Positions 8,284 to 16,914 of a stretch of DNA of 64,000 nt are shown here, in pieces (the first letter of the stretch is position 1; each line of letters begins with the position of its first letter). The position numbers were made by a program, and so were the translations under genes. Where the stretch lies: assembly GCF_014203665.1 (NCBI RefSeq), contig NZ_JACHJN010000001.1, forward strand, positions 992,001 to 1,056,000, written 5' to 3'. Below the pieces are notes generated by a model. The model had not been told where the DNA came from, searched no databases, and saw nothing but the letters and a program-made list of their open reading frames with translations. The DNA is from Saccharothrix tamanrassetensis. GTDB taxonomy: Bacteria; Actinomycetota; Actinomycetes; Mycobacteriales; Pseudonocardiaceae.

Positions 8284-9786
8284 ATGGCCCTCGACTCCGC
8301 AGCACAGGTCACATCCGCTCCCGACGGCCGCGTGGAGCTCCGCGACCACTCCGCGATCGCGGCGAGCCCTTACTACAACCCCGAGCTGGCCCCGGTGCCG
8401 ATCGCGCAGCGCACCTGGACCACCTACAACTTCTTCGCGCTGTGGATGGGGATGGCGCACAACATCCCCAGCTACACGCTGGCCGCGTCCCTGGTGGCGT
8501 TGGGGATGGACTGGCTGCAGGCCTTCCTGACCATCACCCTCGGCAACCTGGTCGTGCTGGCGCCGATGCTGCTCAACAGCCACGCGGGCACCAAGTACGG
8601 CATCCCGTTCCCGGTGTTCGCCCGCGCTTTCTACGGGGTGCGCGGCGCGAACCTGGTGGCGCTGCTGCGGGCGTTCATCGCGTGCGCGTGGTTCGGCATC
8701 CAGACCTGGGTCGGCGGCAAGGCGCTGCACGTGATCGTCGGCAGGCTGGCGGGCGACGGCTGGACGAACGCGCCGGTCGTGCTCGGCCAGGTGTGGACGC
8801 TGTGGCTGTGCTTCCTGGGCTTCTGGCTGGTGCAGATGGTGGTGATCTGGCGCGGCATGGAGGCGATCCGCCGGTTCGAGAACTGGACCGCGCCGCTGGT
8901 GTCGGTCGGCTTCCTGGTCCTGCTCGCGTACGTGGCGGTCAAGGCGGGCGGGTTCGGGCCGATCCTGTCCGAGCCGTCGAGGCTGGGCTGGGGCGCGGAC
9001 TTCTGGAAGGTGTTCTTCCCGTCCCTGATGGGCATGATCGCGTTCTGGTCGACGCTGTCGCTGAACATGCCGGACTTCACCCGGTTCGGCGGCAGCCAGC
9101 GCAAGCAGGCCCTCGGGCAGCTCCTGGGGCTGCCCACCACGATGTCGTTCATCGCGATCGTGGCCATCCTGACCACGTCCGGCGCGGTGGCCCTGTACGG
9201 CGAGGCGATCTGGGATCCCGCGGCGCTGGCCAGTCGGTTCGACAGCACGGCCGTGGTGCTGGTCGCGCTGGTGGCGCTGGTCCTGGCGACCATCTCGGCG
9301 AACCTCGCGGCGAACGTGGTGAGCCCGTCCTACGACTTCTCCAACGCGTTCCCGAAGAAGATCACGTTCGCGCTGGGCGGCCTGATCACCGGGGTGATCG
9401 GCGTCGCGATCCAGCCGTGGCGGCTGATCGCCGACCCGGGCATCTACATCTTCGCCTGGCTGGGCTTCTACGGCGGTCTGCTGGCGTCCGTGGCGGGCGT
9501 GTTCATCGCGGGCTACTGGATCCTCGGTCGCACCGAACTCGAACTGCCCGACCTCTACCTGTCCGGACGCGGTGCCTACTGGTTCAGCGCGGGCTGGAAC
9601 CGGCGCGCGGTGGTCGCGACCGCCGTCGGGTCCGTGCTCGCGGTGGGTGGCGCGTACGGCGGGCCGTTCCCCGCCGACGGCCTGATCCCGTTCCTCAAAC
9701 CGCTCTACGACTACAACTGGGTCGTCGGCCTGGTCGGCGGCCTGGTCGTCCACCTGGCTCTGGCGCCACGGAGGGAGAACGCGTGA
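8284..9786 (+). CDS. NCS1-family nucleobase/hydantoin permease
   Basis: The 500-residue protein has about 12 hydrophobic segments and the NCS1 features PYYNPELAPVPIAQRTWTTYN (split over about 30-50), GTKYGIPFPVFAR and NLAANVVSPSYDF. The family imports uracil, hydantoins, allantoin or other pyrimidine/purine bases by cation symport. ATG 8284 follows AGGGGAG. Its stop overlaps the next gene (GTGA), starting a coupled operon of permease, ureidopropionase and dihydropyrimidinase. The cargo is therefore probably uracil, dihydropyrimidine or hydantoin. The exact substrate cannot be read from sequence. Confidence 0.92.
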   Translation: MALDSAAQVTSAPDGRVELRDHSAIAASPYYNPELAPVPIAQRTWTTYNFFALWMGMAHNIPSYTLAASLVALGMDWLQAFLTITLGNLVVLAPMLLNSHAGTKYGIPFPVFARAFYGVRGANLVALLRAFIACAWFGIQTWVGGKALHVIVGRLAGDGWTNAPVVLGQVWTLWLCFLGFWLVQMVVIWRGMEAIRRFENWTAPLVSVGFLVLLAYVAVKAGGFGPILSEPSRLGWGADFWKVFFPSLMGMIAFWSTLSLNMPDFTRFGGSQRKQALGQLLGLPTTMSFIAIVAILTTSGAVALYGEAIWDPAALASRFDSTAVVLVALVALVLATISANLAANVVSPSYDFSNAFPKKITFALGGLITGVIGVAIQPWRLIADPGIYIFAWLGFYGGLLASVAGVFIAGYWILGRTELELPDLYLSGRGAYWFSAGWNRRAVVATAVGSVLAVGGAYGGPFPADGLIPFLKPLYDYNWVVGLVGGLVVHLALAPRRENA

Positions 9787-10625
9787 GCAACATCGTGCGG
9801 GCGGGGCTGGTCCAGCAGAAGTGGACCGGCGACAAGGAGTCGATGATCGCGAACGCGGTGGAGGCGGTCCGCACCGCCGCATCGCAGGGCGCACAGGTCG
9901 TGTGCCTACAGGAGCTCTTCTACGGGCCGTACTTCTGCCAGGTGCAGGACGCGGACTACTACTCCTACACCGAAGGCATCCCGGACGGCCCGACCACCGA
10001 GCTGATGTGCCGGGTGGCCGAACAGCACGGGGTCGTGCTGGTGGTGCCGATGTACGAGCAGGAGCAGCCCGGCGTGTACTTCAACACGGCCGCGGTGATC
10101 GACGCCGACGGCACGTACCTGGGCAAGCACCGCAAGAACCACATCCCGCAGGTGAAGGGGTTCTGGGAGAAGTTCTACTTCCGGCCCGGCAACCTCGGCT
10201 ACCCGGTGTTCGACACGGCGGTGGGCAAGGTCGGCGTGTACATCTGCTACGAGCGCCACTTCCCCGAGGGCTGGCGCGCCTTGGGGCTGGGCGGCGCGCA
10301 GATCGTGTTCAACCCGTCGGCGACTTCGCGCGGGCTGTCGGAGTACCTGTGGCGGCTGGAGCAGCCCGCTGCCGCCGTGGCGAACGAGTACTACGTCGGG
10401 ACGATCAACCGCGTGGGCGTAGAGCCCTTGGGGGAAAACGACTTCTACGGGCAGTCGTACTTCGCCGACCCGCGTGGGCAGTTGGTGGGCGAGGCCGCTT
10501 CGGACACCGACGAGGAGGTCGTCGTCCGCGACCTGGACATGGACCTGTTGGCCGAGGTGCGCGACCTGTGGGCGTTCTACCGCGACCGCCGCCCGGACTC
10601 GTACGAAGCGCTGGTGAAGCCGTGA
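9783..10625 (+). CDS. Beta-ureidopropionase / N-carbamoyl amino acid amidohydrolase (nitrilase superfamily)
   Basis: The 280-residue CN-hydrolase has the catalytic triad Glu44 (LQELFYGPYF), Lys118 (KHRKNHIP) and Cys155 (YICYERHFPEGWR). It should hydrolyse N-carbamoyl-beta-alanine to beta-alanine, CO2 and ammonia, the third step of reductive pyrimidine breakdown. The GTG start overlaps the permease stop by 4 nt, and its own stop overlaps dihydropyrimidinase by 4 nt. That tight coupling to the enzyme making its substrate supports the role. N-carbamoyl-D-amino acid hydrolase activity in a hydantoin pathway is the main alternative. Confidence 0.92.
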   Translation: MSNIVRAGLVQQKWTGDKESMIANAVEAVRTAASQGAQVVCLQELFYGPYFCQVQDADYYSYTEGIPDGPTTELMCRVAEQHGVVLVVPMYEQEQPGVYFNTAAVIDADGTYLGKHRKNHIPQVKGFWEKFYFRPGNLGYPVFDTAVGKVGVYICYERHFPEGWRALGLGGAQIVFNPSATSRGLSEYLWRLEQPAAAVANEYYVGTINRVGVEPLGENDFYGQSYFADPRGQLVGEAASDTDEEVVVRDLDMDLLAEVRDLWAFYRDRRPDSYEALVKP

Positions 10626-12007
10626 GCACCCTGATCAGGGGCGGTCTCGTCGTGAACGCGACCGGGGCCGTCCCCGCCGACGTGCTGGTGGACGGCGAGA
10701 AGATCGCCGCGCTGCTCGCGCCGGGATTCCCGATCGAGGCCGACCGGACCGTCGACGCGTCCGGGAAGTACGTGATCCCGGGCGGTGTCGACGCGCACAC
10801 GCACATGGAGATGCCGTTCGGCGGCACGTTCTCCGCCGACACGTTCGCCACCGGTACCACGGCGGCGGCGTGGGGCGGCACCACGACGATCATCGACTTC
10901 GCCGTGCAGGTCAAGGGCACTTCCCTGCTGACCACCCTGGACAAGTGGCACGCCAAGGCGGACGGCAACTGCGCGGTCGACTACGGGTTCCACATGATCG
11001 TCTCCGACGTCAACGAAACCTCGTTGAAGGAGATGGAATCCTGCATCGACGCGGGCGTGAACACGTTCAAGATGTTCATGGCCTACCCCGGTGTCTTCTA
11101 CGCCACCGACGGCGAGATCCTGCGCGCCATGCAGAAGGCGCGCGAGACCGGCGCGACGATCATGATGCACGCCGAGAACGGCATCGCGATCGACCAACTG
11201 GTCGCGCAGGCCCTCGCCGCCGGCCGCACCGATCCGGTGGAGCACGGGCTCACCCGTCCGGCCGAACTGGAGGGTGAGGCCACGTCCAGGGCGATCACCC
11301 TGGCGAAGGTGACCGGCTCGCCGCTCTACGTCGTGCACCTGTCCGCCGCGCAGGCGCTGGACGCGGTCGCCCGGGCGCGCGACACCGGGCAGAACGTGTT
11401 CGCCGAGACGTGCCCGCAGTACCTGTACCTGTCGCTGGAGGACCTGGCGAGACCGGACTTCGAGGGCGCGAAGTACGTGGCCTCTCCCCCGCTGCGCCCC
11501 CGGGAGCACCAGTCGGAGCTGTGGCGCGGCCTGCGCACCAACGACCTGTCGGTGGTGTCGACCGACCACTGCCCGTTCTGCTTCAAGGACCAGAAGGAAC
11601 TCGGTCGCGGCGACTTCTCCAAGATCCCCAACGGGATGCCGGGCGTGGAGCATCGGGTGGACCTGCTGCACCAGGGCGTGGTGAAGGGCGAGATCAGCCT
11701 GGAGCGGTGGGTGGAGATCAGTTCCACGACACCAGCGCGGATGTTCGGCCTGCACCCGCGCAAGGGGGTCATCGCACCCGGTGCGGATGCCGACATCGTG
11801 GTGTACGACCCGCAAACGCGGCAGACCATTTCGGCCGCCACGCACCACATGAACGTGGACTACTCGGCGTACGAGGGGATGGAGCTGACCGGGCGGGTGG
11901 ACACCGTGCTGTCCCGGGGCCGGGTCGTGGTGGACGGCAGCGGTTTCCACGGTGCGGTCGGGCACGGGAGGTTCCTGGCCCGTGAGCTCAACCAGTACCT
12001 GATCTAG
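10622..12007 (+). CDS. hydA: Dihydropyrimidinase (D-hydantoinase family)
   Basis: The 461-residue cyclic amidohydrolase has a complete binuclear metal site: His59 and His61 (DAHTHM), carbamylated Lys150 (FKMFMAYPG), His183 (MMHAEN), His239 (VVHLSA) and Asp315 (STDHCP). It opens dihydrouracil or dihydrothymine to the N-carbamoyl beta-amino acid. It starts at GTG within the GTGA overlap of the preceding gene, which uses its product. The length is normal for the family. Hydantoinase activity is a known side or alternative role. Confidence 0.94.
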   Translation: MSTLIRGGLVVNATGAVPADVLVDGEKIAALLAPGFPIEADRTVDASGKYVIPGGVDAHTHMEMPFGGTFSADTFATGTTAAAWGGTTTIIDFAVQVKGTSLLTTLDKWHAKADGNCAVDYGFHMIVSDVNETSLKEMESCIDAGVNTFKMFMAYPGVFYATDGEILRAMQKARETGATIMMHAENGIAIDQLVAQALAAGRTDPVEHGLTRPAELEGEATSRAITLAKVTGSPLYVVHLSAAQALDAVARARDTGQNVFAETCPQYLYLSLEDLARPDFEGAKYVASPPLRPREHQSELWRGLRTNDLSVVSTDHCPFCFKDQKELGRGDFSKIPNGMPGVEHRVDLLHQGVVKGEISLERWVEISSTTPARMFGLHPRKGVIAPGADADIVVYDPQTRQTISAATHHMNVDYSAYEGMELTGRVDTVLSRGRVVVDGSGFHGAVGHGRFLARELNQYLI

Positions 12008-12017
12008 GGGGCACGTC

Positions 12018-13010
12018 GTGGACTTCGGTGTGGTGTTGCAGACCGACCCGCCCGCGCGGGACGTGATCGCCGGGATGAAAGCCGCCGAGGACAGCGGTTT
12101 CCGCTACGGGTGGACGTTCGACTCCACGGTGCTGTGGCAGGAGCCGTTCGTCATCTACTCGCAGGTGTTGGCCGCGACCACCGACCTGGTCGTCGGGCCG
12201 ATGGTGACCAACCCGAGCACCCGTGACTGGTCGGTGCTCGCGTCGTTGTTCGCGACGCTGAACGACATGTTCGGCAACCGCACGGTGTGCGGCATCGGCC
12301 GGGGCGACTCGGCGAGCCGGGTGATCGGGCGGAAGCCCGCTTCGCTGGCCACGTTGGCCGAGGCGATGGCGGTGGTGAAGGGGCTCGCCGAGGGACGCGA
12401 GGTCGTCCACCACGGCACGCCCGTGCGCATCCCGTGGGTGCGCAACGGCAAGCTGGAGGTGTGGATGGCCGCGTACGGGCCGCGTGCGCTCAAACTGGTC
12501 GGCGAGCAGGCGGACGGGTTCATCCTGCAGACCGCCGACCCGGACATCGCGCGGTGGACGATCGGGTCGGTGCGGGACGCGGCGGTGGCGGCGGGCCGTG
12601 ACCCGGCGGACGTCACGATCTGCGTGGCCGCGCCCGCGTACGTCGGGGAAGACCTGGCGCACCAACGGGACCAGCTGCGCTGGTTCGGCGGCATGGTCGG
12701 CAACCACGTGGCCGACCTGGTGGCCCGGTACGGCGACTCGGGCGCGGTGCCCGCGGCGCTGACCGACTACATCAAGGACCGCGAGGGCTACGACTACTCC
12801 CACCACGGCCGGGCGGGCAACCGCTCCGCGGACTTCGTGCCGGACTCGATCGTGGACCGGTTCTGCCTGGTGGGTCCGGCGGCTGCGCACGTGGAGCGGC
12901 TGCACGAGCTGCGCGGGCTGGGCGTGGACAACTTCGCGCTGTACCTGATGCACGACGAGAAGGAGAAGACCTTGGCCGCCTACGGCGACGAGATCATCCC
13001 GCAGGTCTGA
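12018..13010 (+). CDS. Luciferase-like (LLM) F420-dependent oxidoreductase in the pyrimidine operon
   Basis: This 330-residue TIM-barrel protein belongs to the LLM class whose actinobacterial members mostly use coenzyme F420. It resembles methylenetetrahydromethanopterin-reductase-like proteins, with FGVVLQTDPP at the N-terminus, VCGIGRGDSASR near 93-104 and VWMAAYGPRALKL near 149-161. GTG 12018 has an AGGGGG site. It follows dihydropyrimidinase by 10 bp in the same operon, and no dihydropyrimidine dehydrogenase is in the window. A role in the first step, reduction or oxidation of the pyrimidine ring, is an inference from position only. Confidence 0.82.
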   Translation: MDFGVVLQTDPPARDVIAGMKAAEDSGFRYGWTFDSTVLWQEPFVIYSQVLAATTDLVVGPMVTNPSTRDWSVLASLFATLNDMFGNRTVCGIGRGDSASRVIGRKPASLATLAEAMAVVKGLAEGREVVHHGTPVRIPWVRNGKLEVWMAAYGPRALKLVGEQADGFILQTADPDIARWTIGSVRDAAVAAGRDPADVTICVAAPAYVGEDLAHQRDQLRWFGGMVGNHVADLVARYGDSGAVPAALTDYIKDREGYDYSHHGRAGNRSADFVPDSIVDRFCLVGPAAAHVERLHELRGLGVDNFALYLMHDEKEKTLAAYGDEIIPQV

Positions 13011-13072
13011 TTGCCCTGTTCAGAGGCGGTGGGCGGGGTGGATTGTCGGACCACCCCGCTACCGTGTGCGGC

Positions 13073-13582
13073 GTGACATTCGAGAACGACGAAGCCCGTT
13101 TCTGGGCTCTGCTGGAGAACGCCTGGGCCGCTGTGGGCCCCGAGGCGAACGAGGTGCGCGCGGCGCTGGCCAAGCGCGACCTGGACGAGGAAGCGTTCGA
13201 CGAGGCCGCCGTGCTGGAGGAGCACCTGGACGCGGTGCTGGCGTCGCTGCGGCAGGCGTGCTCGGAGCTGTCGAGCGAGGAGCTGACCGCGCTGGACCGG
13301 GTGGTGGAGCGGAAGCTGCACGAGCTCGACCGGCAGGACGTGCACGAGGTCACCGGCGGCTCGGACGACGGGTTCCTGTACGCGCGCGGCTTCGTCCTGG
13401 GCCTGGGCCGGGAGTTCTACGAGGCCGTGTCGCGCGATCCGCGGGTCGCCGTGGCGGACGCCGAGTGCGAGGCGCTGTGCTACTTCTTCGCGCACCTGCA
13501 CGCGGAGCGCTTCGGCGGCTTCCCGGGCACCGGCTCGGGCATCTCCCGCGAGACGGCGACGAACGCCGCCGGCTGGGCCTAG
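13073..13582 (+). CDS. DUF4240-like protein of unknown function
   Basis: The product has about 169 residues when started at GTG 13073; an in-frame TTG at 13043 would add 10. It opens with ARFWALLENAW and contains GGSDDGFLYARGFVLGLGREF (split over about 103-123), the pattern of DUF4240-type cytosolic proteins. It is acidic, mostly helical and without signal or membrane segments. It is separated from the pyrimidine operon by 62 bp, so it may be read through but shows no functional link. No activity is known to me for the family. Confidence 0.7.
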   Translation: MTFENDEARFWALLENAWAAVGPEANEVRAALAKRDLDEEAFDEAAVLEEHLDAVLASLRQACSELSSEELTALDRVVERKLHELDRQDVHEVTGGSDDGFLYARGFVLGLGREFYEAVSRDPRVAVADAECEALCYFFAHLHAERFGGFPGTGSGISRETATNAAGWA

Positions 13583-13605
13583 GCCGGCGGTGCCGGGGCG
13601 TGGGT

Positions 13606-13760
13606 CCACCCGCGCCCCGGAGCCGCACACAGGCGGCGACTCCGGCGAACCGCACCGAGCTGTGGGGCCACCCGCGTCCCGGAAACCCGCTCCAGGCGAC
13701 CATTGGCGGACCGCACCGAGTTGCGTCCCCCGTGTTCCCGGAGATCCGCTTCGGGCAACC
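13606..13760. repeat. Degenerate tandem repeat, about 61-bp period, three units
   Basis: Units begin near 13606 (CCACCCGCGCCCCGGAGCCGC), 13668 (CCACCCGCGTCCCGGAAACC) and about 13728 (a weaker third copy). The end of each of the first two units also matches (ACCGCACCGAGCTG and ACCGCACCGAGTTG). The tract lies in the 245-bp gap before the next gene. No promoter element or gene is evident in the gap. Confidence 0.45.
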
Positions 13761-13827
13761 CTTGGTCGACGTGATCGAACAGCCACGACCGGCCCTGTCG
13801 AACGCCCTACGTCCTACGATCCCGGGA

Positions 13828-14304
13828 ATGTCCACCGAACTCGGTCCCGAGGGCAAGCAGGTGTGGCCGCGCGAGGAGCGGGGCCGCCTGGCCTTCCTCG
13901 GCAGTTGGTTCACGGCGTTCGAACTGCTGCTCGGCCCCGCGCTCATGATCGGCGCCTGGTTCGTCCCGGCGGACGGGCGCTGGGTCATGTTCGGCATCGG
14001 CGTCCTGGTGACGTTAGTGCTCGTCTCCGAGATCAACGGGAACCGCGTCGTCAAGACCGAGACGAAGGCGCAGCACGACCGGCTGGAACGGTCCGGTGTC
14101 CCGGCCACGGCAGAGATCGTCGGTGTGCGGGAGGTGGACCTGGTCGGGGGTTCCGGTGTCGGGCTGCGGCTGCGGGTCTTCGGCGTCGGCCTGGTCCCGT
14201 TCGAGGCCGACTACCTCGAACAACGCGGGCAGCGGTACGAGGTGGGCGACCGGCTGCGCGTCCTGGTCGACCCTTCGGACAACCTGTTCCGGTTGCTGCG
14301 CTGA
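13828..14304 (+). CDS. Small membrane protein with C-terminal soluble domain, unknown function
   Basis: The 158-residue product starts at ATG 13828. Two hydrophobic helices (about 25-43 and 50-67) form a hairpin. A cytosolic beta-rich domain of about 90 residues follows, ending in RLRVLVDPSDNLFRLLR, which recalls the small beta domains of DUF3592-like membrane proteins. There is no signal peptide. The next gene begins 37 bp downstream on the same strand. I do not recognise a specific family. Confidence 0.65.
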   Translation: MSTELGPEGKQVWPREERGRLAFLGSWFTAFELLLGPALMIGAWFVPADGRWVMFGIGVLVTLVLVSEINGNRVVKTETKAQHDRLERSGVPATAEIVGVREVDLVGGSGVGLRLRVFGVGLVPFEADYLEQRGQRYEVGDRLRVLVDPSDNLFRLLR

Positions 14305-14341
14305 GCCCTGCGCCGCCGAATCCGGTGCTACCGTCGGATTC

Positions 14342-14716
14342 GTGATCGACTTCGAGAAAGCGTCCGTGTTCAAGCTCGCGCCGTGCCGGCCGGAGGACAT
14401 CGCGCCGCAGGTGTCGCCGATCATGATCCAGGGCGAGCGGATCGTGTCCTGCTTCAAGACCGTGCGCGACTTCGTGGTGTTCACCGACAAGCGGGTCATC
14501 GCGGTCAACGTGCAGGGCATGACCGGGCGCAAGAAGGACTTCACGTCCCTGCCCTACAGCCGGGTCCAGGCGTTCTCCATCGAGACGGCGGGCACCTTCG
14601 ACATGGACGCCGAGCTGGACCTGTGGTTCTCCGGCCTGGGCCAGGTCCGCCTGGAGTTCCGCGGCCACGCCGACGTCCGCCTGCTGGGCCAGATGATCGC
14701 GACCTTCATCCTCTAG
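14342..14716 (+). CDS. Bacterial PH-domain (bPH) protein
   Basis: The 124-residue protein starts at GTG 14342 and consists of a single pleckstrin-homology-like domain. It shows the strand pattern ERIVSCFKTVRDFVVFTDKR and a C-terminal helix RLLGQMIATFIL. Families of this kind are soluble bacterial PH proteins such as YokE-like ones, and their ligands are generally unknown. It is close behind the small membrane protein and may form a two-gene unit with it. It converges with the LemA/Nudix gene. Confidence 0.75.
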   Translation: MIDFEKASVFKLAPCRPEDIAPQVSPIMIQGERIVSCFKTVRDFVVFTDKRVIAVNVQGMTGRKKDFTSLPYSRVQAFSIETAGTFDMDAELDLWFSGLGQVRLEFRGHADVRLLGQMIATFIL

Positions 14717-14796
14717 CCGGTGCCGGTGCCGGTGCCGGTGTTGATGCCGGTGTCATTGCCGGTGCCGGTGTTGATGCCGGTGTCATTGCCGGTGCC
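14717..14796. repeat. Short tandem repeat: two identical 30-bp units built on GGTGCC
   Basis: Positions 14731-14760 and 14761-14790 are identical 30-mers, each beginning GGTGCCGGTGTTGATGCC. They are flanked by extra GGTGCC hexamers on both sides. The tract starts at the base after the bPH stop codon and fills most of the gap between two convergent genes. It looks like replication-slippage DNA that could vary in length between strains. Confidence 0.85.
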
Positions 14797-14836
14797 GCAC
14801 GACGCACCGCAGGGGCACGCGCACCCGCCGCCGGGC

Positions 14837-15802
14837 TCAGCGGACCAGCCGGGTCTCGCCGTCCCACCCGGCCAGCGCGTCCGGCAGCACCTCGGCCAGC
14901 TGCACGGGGTACACGGTGTCGTCGGTGGCGCGCAGTTCCTCCACCGACCACCACCGGTGGCGGCGGATGGTCCGTTGTTCGAGCTCGTCGAAGCGGGACG
15001 TGTCGACGTCCGAGCACTCGGCCCGGCTGACGAAGAACCACTCCTCCGCCGCGTAGCTCAGGCCGTCGAAGCTGAACACCGCCCGCCGCTTCCACACCGG
15101 ACCCACCAGCTCGTCCGGGGAGAGCCGCAACCCGGTCTCCTCGTGCGCCTCGCGCACCGCCGTCGCCCGCAGGTCCTCGGCCGGCTCCACGCCACCGCCC
15201 ACGGTGAACCAGAACAGCTCCTCCGGGCGCGCCGGGTCGAAGCCCTCGAACAGCAGCACCCGGTCGTCCCCGTCGACTAGCACGACCCGCGCGGACACCC
15301 GCTGGGTCGGCACGTCGGCAGGCGGTTCGGCGATCTCGAAGTACGACGGCGTCGGCGCGGTCCCGGCCAGGCGCAGCCAGCGCACCAGCCGCCACCGCCG
15401 CAACGCCAACGTGTCCCGCACCGCGTCGTTGTGCACCCGCCGCGCGAGCACGACCCGCTGCTCGGCGTCCGACAGCTCCGCCGCCAACGCCGGCGCCAGC
15501 ACCGACCGGTCCAGGTCCTCCAGCAACGCGCTCAGCTCGTTCTCGGCCGTCTCGCGGTCCACCCGCGACGCCCGTTCCGCCCGGTCCGCCGCAGTGCCCA
15601 GCGCCGGCGTGCCGCACACCACCGAGACCGCGCGGGTCACCACGGCCCGGCGCGCCAGCGCGGCGTCCAGCGCGGCCCACGCGGCGTCGGTGCGCACGTG
15701 CAGCCGGTCGAGCCGGTTGGCGGTGCCGAGGATGCCGGGCCCCACCAGCACGACCAGCCCGAGCAGCACCAGGAAGGTCAACGCCACGCCGGAACTGGTC
15801 AC
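14837..15802 (-). CDS. LemA-like membrane region fused to a Nudix hydrolase (Rv2609c-like)
   Basis: The 321-residue protein starts at GTG 15802, overlapping the pimA stop by 4 nt. Residues about 6-25 form a membrane helix. The next 120 or so residues are helical and resemble LemA proteins (NRLDRLHVRTDAAWAALDA, and RRVHNDAVRDT before a PSYFEI motif). A Nudix domain occupies about 165-310, with the box GGGVEPAEDLRATAVREAHE then ETGLRL. The family cleaves nucleoside-diphosphate-linked substrates. Its place at the end of the PIM operon matches M. tuberculosis Rv2609c and suggests lipid or sugar-nucleotide housekeeping at the membrane. The substrate is unknown. Confidence 0.85.
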   Translation of the reverse strand: MTSSGVALTFLVLLGLVVLVGPGILGTANRLDRLHVRTDAAWAALDAALARRAVVTRAVSVVCGTPALGTAADRAERASRVDRETAENELSALLEDLDRSVLAPALAAELSDAEQRVVLARRVHNDAVRDTLALRRWRLVRWLRLAGTAPTPSYFEIAEPPADVPTQRVSARVVLVDGDDRVLLFEGFDPARPEELFWFTVGGGVEPAEDLRATAVREAHEETGLRLSPDELVGPVWKRRAVFSFDGLSYAAEEWFFVSRAECSDVDTSRFDELEQRTIRRHRWWSVEELRATDDTVYPVQLAEVLPDALAGWDGETRLVR

Positions 15803-16914
15803 GCCTCCCCCACCCGTCGCGGGTCGGCGGCCATCGCGCTCTCGTACACCCGCAGCACCTGCCCGGCCACCACCGACCAGTCGTAGGTCATCACCCGCTG
15901 CCGCGCCGCGTCCACGTACTCAGCCCGACGCCCCGGATCCGCGAGCAGGCCCCGCAACGCCGACGCCAGTGCGGCCGAGTCGCCGACCGGGGTCAGCACG
16001 CCGGCCTTCCCGTCGTCCAGCACCCGGCGGAACGCGTCCAGGTCGCTCGCCACCACGGCCGTCCCGGCGGACATCGCCTCGGTGAGGATGATGCCGAAGC
16101 TCTCGCCACCGGTGTTCGGCGCGCAGTACACGTCCACGCTGCGCAGGGCGCGGGCCTTGGTCTCGTCGTCGACCATGCCCAGGAAGTCCATCCGGGACGC
16201 GAGCGCCGGACCGGCGGCCTTGCGCAGCTCCTCCTCGTCACCGCGGCCGACGATGAGCAGCCGCACGTCGTCCAGCGCCCGCAACGCCTCCAGCAGCACC
16301 GGCATCCCCTTGCGGGGCTCGGTGAACCGGCCGACGAACCCGATCGTGCCGCCGGGGCGCGGGTAGCCCTCCAGCGGCTCCGCGTCGGCGAAGAAGCCGA
16401 CGTCCACACCGTTCGGGATCTCCACCGCGTCCCCGCCGAGGTGCTCCACCTGCACCCGCCGGGCCAGCGCGGACACCGCGATCCGCGCGGTGATCTTCTC
16501 CAGGAACGGCTGCAGCACCATCTGGAACGCCGACAGCATCTTGGAGCGCGGGGTGGACGTGTGGAAGGTGGCCACGATCGGCCCGTCCGCCACCATCAGC
16601 GCCAACATGGACAGTGACGGCGCGGTGGGCTCGTGCAGGTGCAGGACGTCGAAGTCGTGCTCGGCGATCCACCGCCGCACCCTGGCGAACGACACCGGGC
16701 CGAATGACAGCCGTGCCACCGAACCGTTGTACGGGATGCCCACCGCGCGCCCGGCGGAGGTCACGAAGTCCGGCACGGGGGTGTCGTCGTCCGCCGGCGC
16801 CAGCACCTCCACCTCGTGCCCCAGTGAACGCAGCGCGCGCGCCAGGTCGACCACGTGCGCCTGCACGCCTCCGGGGACTTCGAAGGAGTACGGGCAGACG
16901 ATGCCGACCTTCAC
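15799..16914 (-). CDS. pimA: Phosphatidyl-myo-inositol mannosyltransferase PimA
   Basis: The 371-residue GT4 glycosyltransferase transfers the first mannose from GDP-mannose to phosphatidylinositol on the inner membrane face. It carries the N-terminal loop CPYSFEVPGGVQAHV, the second-domain motif GFVGRFTEPRKG, and the donor-site ESFGIILTEAMSAG with its EX7E glutamates. GTG 16914 overlaps the acyltransferase stop and its own stop overlaps the Nudix gene, both by 4 nt. Length and gene order equal the mycobacterial PIM operon, so the assignment is firm. Confidence 0.95.
   Translation of the reverse strand: MKVGIVCPYSFEVPGGVQAHVVDLARALRSLGHEVEVLAPADDDTPVPDFVTSAGRAVGIPYNGSVARLSFGPVSFARVRRWIAEHDFDVLHLHEPTAPSLSMLALMVADGPIVATFHTSTPRSKMLSAFQMVLQPFLEKITARIAVSALARRVQVEHLGGDAVEIPNGVDVGFFADAEPLEGYPRPGGTIGFVGRFTEPRKGMPVLLEALRALDDVRLLIVGRGDEEELRKAAGPALASRMDFLGMVDDETKARALRSVDVYCAPNTGGESFGIILTEAMSAGTAVVASDLDAFRRVLDDGKAGVLTPVGDSAALASALRGLLADPGRRAEYVDAARQRVMTYDWSVVAGQVLRVYESAMAADPRRVGEA

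Noticed and set aside
12018-13010. RutA pyrimidine monooxygenase
   Set aside because: No other rut genes are present and the neighbours are reductive-pathway enzymes; the protein looks closer to F420-type reductases, though this cannot be settled without alignment.
14717-14796. CRISPR-like direct repeats
   Set aside because: The units abut with no spacers, are built from GGTGCC hexamers, and no cas genes are present.
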